A DNA stretch of 64,000 nt, taken from positions 251,803 through 315,802 of the forward strand of contig WBMW01000162.1 of NCBI GenBank assembly GCA_013396635.1. Direction: 5' to 3'. Positions 11,691 to 22,100 of this stretch are shown piece after piece; position 1 is the first letter of the stretch, and every line of letters begins with the position of its first letter. A model generated the notes under the pieces. That model worked only from the letters and a program-made list of their open reading frames with translations. It was not told the DNA's origin and ran no database searches. The position numbers and the translations under genes are program-made. Source of the stretch: Penelope pileata (Eukaryota > Chordata > Aves > Galliformes > Cracidae).

Positions 11691-13957
11691 GGTGTCTCCC
11701 AGAGAATAGCAGGAGTTCTTCCCCAAAGTCAGAACCTGAAGTCAGGGTTTTATGTACACGTGTACAAACATTAAATTAATTGTAGAGGCTTTTCTTAGAG
11801 TTTTCCTGGTGCTCTTTCTTGTCAGTCAGTTGTAACTGGACATAAACCAGCCTAGATAAGCTGGTAGATATCTTCATGAAAGACAGTGGATATTATATTG
11901 CTTTCTAGCTATTTTAATGGACAATCAGTGGATATTATACTGCTTTCTGCAAAAACTTTGCTTGGGAAGGTCAAGTTGTAGGCCATTATCTCGTATTTTC
12001 AGGTGAAAAAACCCACAAGGTTCCTAAAAATCAGGGGCGAAAAGTGTAATTATCTCGTAGATTGCAGAAGAATTACTTGTGTTGATTAAGCTGTTGCTCG
12101 TTAGCTCATAAAGCTTATCAAGTGACCAAGCAGCAACACCTTTGACCCCAGCAGTAATGACGGTGCAGGCTGGTTGGACCATCTTGGATTGCAATGTACC
12201 CATTTTGCCCTTTTTTCTGCTACTATCATGCACAAATACCCACACAGCTGACCCTGCTGCAGTCCCCTGCGAGAGGCTTCGGCTCCTTTCACACAGCAGA
12301 GGTTCAGGCAGATTTGTGGAAAGCAGGAGATTTTGTTTGTGGCTAAATCTTTTGTAGGATTTTCTTTAAAGGCCTTAATGCCATCAAAAAACAGCAAGAG
12401 CCAAATTCTGCTTTCGGTCGGAGCAAATCTGGAGTAAATCAGCTGAAGGCAGTGAGGGATGCTGGATTTCTCCCAGTGTAAGCAGAGGCAGAGTTCAGTC
12501 CCTAGCACTGAGCTATTTTCTGCACCAGCAGTTCTGGCCTTTGAAAAACGAGATGTGTTTTTCTCATTTTGACTTGTGAGGAGCCTGAAAATACTGGGCC
12601 ACAGAAAGCAGAGGAGAAGTCTGAGGCTTGTGAATCATAAGCAGTGGCAACGTTGGGTGCACTAACAGAAATACAGATGTTGCAGTGGCTGCTGACCACG
12701 TAGCACTGCAGTCACCCTCTCCTGGGCTCTGAGATGCAGGAGAGGAGGAGGCTGCAGAAGCCATTCCCTCCCAGTTAACATAACATGAGAGTTTTGAAGG
12801 TCTCACAGACTGCCCTGCCTAGATATTGTTTCTCTTTATCCATCTTTGAAATATCAGCTCTAAGAAACATTGCTATATTCTGCCTTGGCCTCTTGCTCAT
12901 GTTACACGTTCTTTCCATGTGATTTTCAACACCTGCTCGTTGTTAAAAAGATGTTTTTAAGATCGCTCTATCTCAAATCCAGGATTAGTCAGTGCCAAAC
13001 TGGAAGTTTTTGTTCTCAGTGGGACCAGACCAAATTTCCTCGTTCCCTTCCTAGAAAACCACATCCACATGACAATCTACAGGGACTATGCCTTTGGTTT
13101 CCCTTTCTTTTGCAGCCCTTCATCTCAGCCTCCGGAGAACCTCCAGCACCTTCATCAGCTCTTTTTGATAATGAAAATGTTCCCTGGTTTATTTCCCAAA
13201 CACCATCCATCTTAGGCATCATATGAAGCATGAGCCTGTGGGAAAAACCATACAAGGTTATGAGCTGATGCTCAGATGTGAGCTTGAAGCAAGCCTTGGG
13301 GCATGCCAGAGAGGAGAGAACCGGGTTCAGTTTGTGTTTTAATGTGTGCTCAGGGGCAGTTTTAGTTCTGATGCAGGCAGCTTGGGATGTCTGGTCTTCT
13401 CCTTTGCAGGCCATGGATCCTTGTGGTAACACACCATAGCTGTGGTCCAGCAGACAAATTGAATTTGAGATCCTTCCTGCCATGTCAATGCCACATGGCT
13501 GTTGAGTAACTGGCGACGTGAATGGGCAAATCAGGTCTGGGCATATGCCAGGATTTAGTCTGGATTTAATGTAATCCATTTAATCTGTTTCCTAGCCTGG
13601 CCTTCTGGAGGAAATAGAGAGGGAGCCAAAATATCCTGATCCTGTTTTTGTGCTCCCTGACCTCTAAGGAGAACAACTGCAGGACCCCTGCAGACCTGGG
13701 AGCAAGAGGTCAGAACATGCTCAGGAGCTTTGCTGGAGATGCACGTCTGAGCCGTGGGGATGCTGCTGTCACTTGCAGACTCGAAGCTGCTCAGCTTGGA
13801 CACATCTCCTGGCCACAAGCATGCTGAAGGAAGCCTGTGTGAGGTTCTGCAAAGGCTGGGTTTTTTAAAAGCACCGAGAATCACAGTCCTGAGCGTTCAG
13901 GCTGAAATTTCCTGGGTCAAATGTTTGCTGTCCCTTGGTGAATTTTATGGGAGACTT

Positions 13958-14103
13958 AGAATCAGAATGGTTTGAGTTGGAAGGGAAGTTCATAGGCCAT
14001 CTGGTCCAACTCCCTGCAGTGAACAGGGACAGCTGCAGTGAGATCAGGGTGCTCAGAGCCCTGACCACAGACCCTGAATGTCTCCAGGGATGGGGCATCC
14101 ACC
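13958..14103 (-). repeat. CR1 LINE, 3' end
   Basis: AGAATCAGAATGGTTTGAGT, CCATCTGGTCCAACTCCCTG, AGATCAGGGTGCTCAGAGCC and CTGAATGTCTCCAGGGATGG. Same subfamily and orientation as the copy at 11518. Confidence 0.88.
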
Positions 14104-16583
14104 ATGGGGACTACATTAAAAGACAACCTGTGTAGCTTGAACAACCAGGAGCAGCCCTGGAGATTTGCTCATTGCAAGAGCACAATGAAGACATCGCAGG
14201 TCCAGGGAAAAGATAGTGGTAAACCAAGTAAGGAGAATGATTTTGGGGGAAGCAATTCTTGTTTTTCTTGGTACTCTGTGCAAATTTTGGGAGCTGGTAC
14301 AACCTTATCACCGTTCAATAAATAGGAATAAAACAGAGAGGACTGTTTGAATCACCTCACCTCAATGAGTTATCTGATGAGTTTTACTGGAGCTGGGAAC
14401 ACGGGTGATGAACTGAGAGTCTGGACCACTGGAGGTCCCTGGATCTGCTATTGCAGGGCTTCAGATACATGCTGTGTTTGGGCACTTCTCAGGCCAGGCT
14501 GATGAGTTGGCAGCCAAGGTGCAAGATGGCAATTGATCTCTGGCACATGGAACTAAAAAGAAGGGTGCAAACCATTTAAATGTGTTTTGTGGTGGTAAAA
14601 GGTGTTCCTAGCATATCACCCTTCTTGCAAATACCAACCACAGAGCAATCGGATGGTCTGGGGATGAAGGGGATGGGGCCCTCATGTGGTGCATCAGTTG
14701 CACTCAAGAGAAGATGCTCTCTGGAAAGCTCCTGTGCCAACACAGTGTGCAGATCACGCAGCAGACCTGAGTCTACCAGTAAGGCATGGGGAGAAATAAA
14801 TAAGTTTAAGGAAATCAGGTGTGAAAACATAGAGCTGATTGTCAGAGTTCTGGGAAAACCAGCCGAGACAAATGGGATCTGTGACGGCTCAGTGTGTCAG
14901 AAAATCAGCTGGAAGGCTGCTAAGAATGGTGGCAAGCAGGCACTGGAGGTCTTTGCAAGACAACAAAGCCTGTTTTATAAAGTTGCAAAATTATGGAAAA
15001 CAAGATCTGCAAGGGGAAACCACTTCAGTCTATCTTTTTTTTTCATTTGAGGAAGAGAATGAAATTGATTTTTGAAATAGCAAGCAAGCTGTCTTGTGAG
15101 GGATGGAGTCAGCGAAGTCTGTTTTCCCACAGATCTGAGCCCCAGGTTCCCAACCCCCCCCAAGCCCAGGACTGCAGGGTCCCGTCCCCACGCCCGACAG
15201 CACGATGCCACCAGCCTGGCTGGGCTGACAGCCTGGCCAAGGAAACCTCTCCTTTCTTTTTTTTTTTGTCCCCCGGTTTTATCAAAATTAGGCACAGATT
15301 TAAAAGGCACTGGGGAGTGCCACAGTGGACACACAGTAAAATTACGTGAAGCTGGATGGTCAGGGTGACTTCAACGAGCCACCTGCATGGTGTATCCAGG
15401 CAGGCAGGTCCCCAAGTGCATTGGGCGACCAGAGATGTCCCAGCCCGTCCTTGGCTCACCTCAGTAATTCCAAATGTGCACTCATGGGATGAGCACAGTG
15501 ACAGCTCCACGAATAGGACCAGAGGGATGTTTGCTGCAGCATGTGTGCTGCTTCATTCCACCATGTACTCTGCACCATGCCCAACTATTTCAGTCATGCT
15601 GTCCCGAGTATGGGGCATGAATTCGGTCTTCCCATCCTCCTCAGAGCAACAAGTCATAAAACACAGTTTATTCAAGCCACTTAAGGACAAATGAACATAT
15701 CATAATCTTCCTCTTTGTGCTCTGCAGGCATGCGTATATCGTCAGTAGCAATACTGCCAAACTTGTTTAAATATGGAAGCGGTGCTTATTTGTACTGTTA
15801 ATGTTCCCCACGAGGACAAGCTTTTCTTCCATAAGGACACTGTTTACGATTAAGACAAGGGCTGGCTACTTTGCCATTAAAATTCTGTGCCAGTCCGGAG
15901 CTGACAATATTGAAGCTTTGCTAAATGTGTATACACGTCAGTTCATTAAATGGATGCTGACTGTTGTTACACAAGTACAGCAGTTGAGTGCTTTCTGTAT
16001 TAACCTTATCACCTGATGGGCACAAGAAAAGGTTTAACTAAAGCTTAGGACTAATTGAACAGTATTCCAGTATTTTCTTATGTAAAACTGGTTCTGGTCT
16101 ATTGTTTTTATTTATTTGCAATAACTGTGCTCATTCAAGTTTGTAATGACACTGCCATGGGTGAAGAGAATTTGCTTTAAGTATTATTCTCCCTTTTCCT
16201 ATCTCCTGCCTCCTCTAAACTGTGTCTCAGGAGTAAATCTGCAACAGAGCCCGGTACAAAGGCAACTCTCTAAGTACACAGCCATTTTTGGAGATATGTT
16301 CTCAAGCTGTGTTTTTAAATTACTTCAGAAGTTCCTGTTTATTTTCTCTGCCTGCCTTGGGTATTTCCTGTCAGGCTGAGTGGAGATAGGAGCACTAAGC
16401 CTCCCACCGAGAGGCAGCAGGCATCTCACTGTCGGCACCCAGCACTGAGCACACCAACAGCACTTTCTTTGCTTACTTACCACTAGAGTATGCTCTCGTG
16501 CTACAAGTTCCAGTTATTTTTTTTTTTAATAAATCAATGTGTGTAGCACAAGCCATCTTTCACTTCCTCTAGTGCTTTTATCC

Positions 16584-16634
16584 TTTTATTATTATTATTA
16601 TTATTATTACTGTTGTTGTTGTTGTTGTTGTTGG
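16584..16634. repeat. Compound microsatellite (TTA)n then (TTG)n
   Basis: About eight TTA/ATT units pass through ACTG into about seven TTG units. Probably polymorphic. Confidence 0.95.
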
Positions 16635-17520
16635 GCCCATCCTCGAGGCTTTGGGTGCTGTTGTGCATCGCTCTGCAGTGAGGTGACTCTAATTTGGGTT
16701 TGGTCAACTCTCAACTTTCAGAGCACGAATGAAAACAGTGAAAAATATCTGCCTGGCTCACACTATGCAGAAGAAAAAACAAAAAAAAGAGGGTATGAAA
16801 TCCCTTCTTGTCTTGGTCACCCCTCTGGGTTATGCCTGGTGAAGAAGTGGAAGTCAAATCTCATGAATTAATGGAGTTCTGCTTACAGAAGAAAAATGTA
16901 AATGCACTCTGCAAAGCATTTGTGCCAACATAAAGTGTGTCTGTAATCCTGGCCTTTGAAACGGTGGTAGTTATTCAATAAGATAAAGGCTGTTGAGAGC
17001 CTGCCCTACCATATTAGAGCAAAGTACTTTGTCACCGGCCCCCTAAAAGTTCCAGTTTCTGCATGACAAAGATACGAAACAACTTGCGGGACAATTAAAG
17101 AACAGTTTGTCCTTACCATATTATTACCAGCCATTGTTCCACGTTTCGATATTCGCGCTTAAATTGCTACCTCCCCCATCAATATAATTGTAATCAGTCA
17201 CGGTTAACATTGTCTTTGGGTGCCTTTTCCAAGTTAAATACAAAGAAAGAAAAATGCCACAAAGAAAAAAGCCACGCTCCGGATAAAGAGCCTCGCCACC
17301 AGCCTGCTTTCACAAACAGACTGTGCACTTTGCTGCTAAAATTACACTTCAGCAGCCCCAACGGGTGCGGAACAATGACCCCTCTCATTACCATAGTGAC
17401 AATGGCTGGCGGAGGATTGCAACATATCTTTTTCTTCTCCCCAATGAACCTCAGCCAACATCGTGAGGAACCTGCCAACAAGTGGAGCTCGCTTGGTCAC
17501 CACAGAGCCAAGCAGTTGCC

Positions 17521-17749
17521 TTGGATGGATGGGAGGCAGTTGTGGATGGATGAGAGGCAGTTGTGGATGGATGGGAGGCAGTTGCGGATGGGTGGGAGGC
17601 AGTTGCAGATGAGTGGGAGGCAGTTGCAGATGAGTGGGAGGCAGCTGTGGATGGGTGGGAGGCAGCTGTGGATGGGTGGGAGGCAGTTGTGGATGGGTGG
17701 AAGGCAGTTGTGGATGGGTGGAAGGCAGTTGTGGATGGGTGGGAGACAG
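17521..17749. repeat. 21-bp minisatellite, about 11 copies
   Basis: Head-to-tail units of TTGTGGATGGATGGGAGGCA plus G, with internal variants (GGATGGGTGG, AGATGAGTGG, CTGTGG, GGAAGG). Adjacent copies share variants in pairs, a sign of recent slippage or unequal exchange. Because 21 is a multiple of three, the array is open in several frames on both strands (heptapeptides such as MDGRQLW), but nothing suggests translation. It ends about 0.7 kb upstream of the CpG-rich promoter. Confidence 0.95.
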
Positions 17750-18419
17750 CCATGTGCCGGCCTCGCTCTGCTGGCGGCTGTACCCTCAGGTACTGGCTCC
17801 TCTGATCAACCCGATAACTTCTAAGCAGGTCACAATGCTGTTTTTTGCCATTTTATGTGGAAAAAGACCTTTCAGTCCATGTCCTTTTGGGGGTTTTGTG
17901 TTGGTTATCCTTCAGGAGGGCCCTCCAGGAAGAGCTTTGCCATTCCTCAAAACCAGAGGTGCCATTTTTCAGTCTATGTCAACCCCTCACCCTGCTCTAT
18001 CTTCAAGAAATGCACACCTCATTTTCTAATGTCTCCACTTTGATCTAATCACTAAGACTGTTTATTATCCTCACTACCCTCTTCTATACCTTTTCCATTG
18101 GTATTTAAAAGCCTATCATGATTTTTATGGATGTTTTTTAGCCTTCTATCCATAGGTCTCAGGAAGCCATTTGCCTTTTTTCACTACACCCACAGCATGA
18201 AATGGTCTTTTCGATGTTCTGCAGTGTCACCTCCAGTCCTTCCCATCACCAGAGAGTCCCCCAGCCCCACTCGTGGCACAAATCTTTATTATTTGTATGT
18301 ACCCTCCTTGCTCAGAGCTCAGCTGGCTTTTCGCTCTGGATTTATACCAGTTTGAAAAGGAAGTGCTCACTGAGGTTGTATTTAAAATTTGGAGGCTGGA
18401 CGTGGTGTTGGGGTGGGAC
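17750..18419. other. Unique sequence between minisatellite and CpG promoter
   Basis: Pyrimidine-rich, low-CpG sequence without a recognisable gene. It contains CR1-internal-like wording around 17860-18180 (for example GGTCTCAGGAAGCCATTTGCC), possibly a very old, diverged repeat, but I could not establish this. Confidence 0.4.
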
Positions 18420-19120
18420 AGTGAGGGCTCTGCCCAGCATAGCCCTGAGCCCAGGCTCGGACCTGTGGCCGCCATCGCCTCAGCCGATGGGACGGGGCCT
18501 GGGCAGCCCTTCCCCGCGCGCGGTGGTTCCGCCCCGCTCCTCCCCCCCTCCATCGCACGCAGTGGTCCCGCCCTGCCGCACTGATTGCGCCTTCACGCCC
18601 CCGCCCCGCCTTCCAGTCTGTACCAAGTTCCCTGCGCGGGGGGGCGAGGACTAAGAATGCAGGAGGCCATGCTGCTTCATCCTACAGCACGTTGGCTGCC
18701 TTTCATTCTTTATCACTATATCATTAACGACAGCTCCCAGGAGGCGGCTTGGAGGCAGAGAGGAAGGAGAGTATAACGCGTCGCTCCCCCTCAGCGGGCG
18801 GTGCAGTGGTGCGTCCCACCTGAAGCCGGAAGCGGCCACACATGGGCGCGGGGAGCGGGACCGGGACCGGGGCGGGTGGTGCCGCTGCCGTCGCCGGGGC
18901 CGTGGGCGCTGCCGTGGCGGCCGTGTACGTGGGCACGCTGCCTCCCGGGCTGCCCGGCGGGGCCGCGGGTAACGGACCCAGCACCGCCAGCCCGGCGGGG
19001 AGCGGGGCTGCGCTCGGGGCGTGGGGCAGTGGGGCTTGAGGTAGGGCCCGGGCGTGTGGGGCCGTCCTGTGGGGGCCGTCACCCCATGGTGGGGTCCGGT
19101 GCTGCACAGTGATCCCGTAG
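18420..19120 (+). promoter_or_regulatory. TMEM260: CpG-rich promoter region of TMEM260
   Basis: GC content and CpG density rise abruptly here against an AT-rich background. Visible sites are a CCCCGCCCCGCC-type GC box at 18597-18611 and several GC-box-like C-runs around 18525-18575. A CCGGAAGC ETS/GABP-type site sits at 18826-18833, just before the start codon, with a GCCGCCATC YY1-like match near 18470. No TATA box is evident, as expected for a housekeeping CpG promoter. The exact transcription start cannot be read from sequence. Confidence 0.65.
18842..18968 (+). CDS. TMEM260: TMEM260 coding exon 1 (residues 1-42)
   Basis: The ATG lies in a CpG-rich region, 19 bases after an in-frame TGA. 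It encodes a Gly/Ala/Thr-rich start, then a hydrophobic segment (about residues 14-33) and L-P-P-G-L-P-G-G-A-A. The donor is CGG|GTAACG and the exon ends one base into codon 43. Human TMEM260 has P-P-S-V-P-G-G-D-S at this place, so the exon identity is clear but D and S are both Ala here. It is very GC-rich compared with the rest of the window. Confidence 0.88.
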
Positions 19121-22100
19121 GGGTGCTCACCCCATAGAGGCACTGCTGCCACCCCACCGTGCTGCTTATCCGCGGGGATTGGGGCTCACAGACCCCTGGT
19201 GTGGGGCTGTTTGCCTCAAGGTTGGGGCTCGCAGCCATCCCTGAGGGGCTCAGCACTCCGCGGCCGCCATTTGGGATCCTGTCAGCCTGCAGCACGTGCA
19301 CGGGAGGGAGAAAATTCCCCCCGTTTCCTTCTGCAGCCGTGCTGGTTTGGTGTCGTGTTGTGTCAAGACACCCAGCTTCTCTGTGGGGTTGGTGGCTGTG
19401 CTTTGGGTGTTTGGGGGATGCTCTGTCACAACACAAGAGCCCTGACGTGCTTTCCTTCTTTTCTATGGCAAAGAGGAGTGGAATGGGTCTGTTAAACTCT
19501 GGCCAAAGTGTGGTTTCACGTCCATGCTGTGCTTTAAAAAAAAAAAAAGAAGTTGAATGTTCAAGTGATGCCTTTGGTGTTTGCAGGTTGTGGGGTGGGG
19601 TGTTTTCATGGCTCCTGCATTCAGGTGGATGTGGCTGCACCCATCCCCCTGCACGCCTATGCAGGACCAGAGGGACCTGGTTGTGCTTGGAGCTGCCAAG
19701 CATTAAAAGAATTTATTTGAAAATCCCTTTTTACGTCCCACACTCCCGACGAGGCGTGCAGGGCTGGCTCTGCTTCTGCTCAGAGCTTCTAGCAGGGCTG
19801 GCTTTCCTCCTGGCCCTGCCAGTTAAAATACAGCGATCACTATTTCTGCAGTTTTCTGCTGAGGCACTCCCTGATGGGAAACGAGCATGTGTTGGGTGTG
19901 GAGTGGATACCAGGGTTCCTTCTTTACCCCAATGTTTCCCACCAAGCAGGTGCACTGAGTGCATGGGGCTGCCCAGGTGTGGGCTATCCCTGCTTTCCCT
20001 GGGTTATGGGCTTAATTTTGTCCCATTTTAGAGGCAGGAGAGGGTCTGCTTGTTGCCTGATTACCTGCAGCTTCCTGCCAGCACTGCAGCTGTGTATGTA
20101 GAAATACATTTTATCCCTGTCCCATCCTTCCTCTACCCTATCACTGTGCCCCCCTTCTTCTTCTGTATTTTTTTTTTTTTTTGGCATTTTCTTCCAATCC
20201 ACTGCCTGAATTGCATGCATTCCCCAGAGCTGAACAGAGATGGGCTCATCCCAGCTTCCTTTTTGGGCCTGTCCCTGCCAGCAGCCGTGCTGCCACATGC
20301 TAATAGGGCTTTTTGGGGTTATTCCCCTCATTTCTCACGGGGAGCAGCCCTGGCTGCAGTCACTGGGAGCTCTGCATGGCGTTGCTCAAGGCATCGAACT
20401 CGCATGGGCTCACGCTTGTGCCATCGAAATCACCAAAGCTACTTGTGTGAGTAAGGAGGTGCTTAAGGATTTGCTGTATCTGCTTTCAGGCAGGGAGCCT
20501 ATTCGTATTTTTTTTTTTTTTAAGCTATCTGTATATTTTTAATTGTTCCTGAAGCTCGCGGTAATCCTGGAATGTAAAAGGCAATAGATATTTTCATTGG
20601 CAGCTTTCTCATGTTGCTTAGCCTTACAATAAAGAAACAAGAGAATGAGTTTTAGAGCTCATTTGGAAACATCCACAAATGTTAAAACAGCTTAAAAAGG
20701 GATCAAATAAACTCAAGTTCAAAAAAAAAATTTTTTTTTGAAGAAAAAAAGCTTTTCTCTGATGTTTCAGACACCCGCTCCTAGCCTTGCTTGGGATAAG
20801 TCAATTTTCAGGCAGTTTTGGGCCTGTTGCCTGAACACCTTTATTGAAGTTGGGAGATGGAGAATGAACCTGAAGAGGCCAGGATGGAGGTGGAGCAGCT
20901 CCTGGTGGGCTCCTGGGGGCAGGAGGAGGCAGCGGCAGGGTCCTGGCAGCGGCAGGGTCCTGGCAGCGTCCCCTGCAGCCCCTCGTCACCGCTGCCCTGG
21001 GCTCTGCAGCCATTTTCCATCTTGGTTTCAATGGGCAGTCAGTGGGCCCAAGGAGTGATTTCTGGCCTTTCTTATATGCTCTTCTAATTCTCTGCTTGGC
21101 ACTTTGCAGCTTTTTGGTGGGTTTGTGGCCGCGTTGCTTCGATGTTGTTCCTGCCCGTGGTGCAAACTGACATCACCGCAACACGTGAGCTCAGTGAGTG
21201 CAGCCTTTCAAGACAGAAGTAGATGTTTTGGTTGCATGCGTTGCTTTATCCCAGAAAGGGCTTCACCAGGGATGAAGCCATGCACTGTCCCCATCACCTG
21301 CTGGGCGATGAGCATCCACCCTGCATGAAGGAGCATATGGTGACGTGCTGGGGAGCTCCTGCATGCTGAACTTTGGCTTTGCTTTATTAATGTGACCCCT
21401 TCCTGCATGCAGATTGAGGAGTGAGAATCATAGAATCATTAAGGTTGGAAAAGACCTCCAAGATCCCCCAGCCCAGCCCACCCCACCATGCCCACTGAGC
21501 CATGTCCCTCAGTGCCACATCTCCACGGGGCTGGAACAGCCCCAGGGACGGTGACTCCATCACTCTCTGGGCAGCTGTGCCAGTGCCTGACCGCTCTTTC
21601 TGATAATAAACTTTGCCAAATATCCAACCTGAATGATCCAGGGCAGCTTGGGGTGGATAATTTCCCCATTTCATCTACTTTTTTGGAGTGTCTTGCAATA
21701 GGTTAAAACTTGCCTCAGAGTAGCTGTAGAAATAGCTGGTGTTTGGAAGCAGAGGCAGTGGTGTGGGAAGCCCCAGTGCTGCCCCAGGGCTCTTTGGGGT
21801 GAAAGCTGTGATTTTATGGCAGCTGGGGACAACAGTTGTGGGTTGGCTTGCATCTGCTTCTTAAAAAAATTGTTTATTGTTGTGGTCAAGCTTTAAAATC
21901 AGTGATACCGTTTGCACAATCCTCATCTTTTAGCTTGGATGGTAAGGAAGCAATAACGTGCAGAAACTGAAATGCTGTTAATTTAGCATTTCATCCAACA
22001 GCAACCTCCATTTTGCATCCCTGCCATCCAATGGTGGGACAAAGCTGCCTCAGACTTGGCACTTGCAAGATGGCAGTAAGATGAGGCTCCACAATGCCAA

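Larger units (their letters stand above)
10199..17520. other. Gene-free upstream flank, second part
   Basis: Holds the CR1 copies at 11445-11690 and 13958-14103, the microsatellite at 16584 and otherwise unique sequence. Low-repeat AT-rich stretches at 15660-16360 and 16880-17200 could be regulatory. No gene recognised. Confidence 0.6.

Noticed and set aside
17521..17749. Could the regular 21-bp units be a CRISPR array?
   Set aside because: Units abut head to tail without unique spacers, and the genome is vertebrate.
17210..17824. 204-residue open frame on the plus strand with heptapeptide repeats
   Set aside because: The repeated peptide is the 21-bp minisatellite read in one frame; the opposite strand is equally open. 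No exon signals or family resemblance.
18651..19703. 350-residue open frame on the minus strand over the promoter and exon 1
   Set aside because: It overlaps the CpG-rich region antisense to a verified exon, is Pro/Arg/Ser/His-rich as expected for GC-rich noncoding sequence, and shows no domain. GC-rich DNA simply lacks stop codons.
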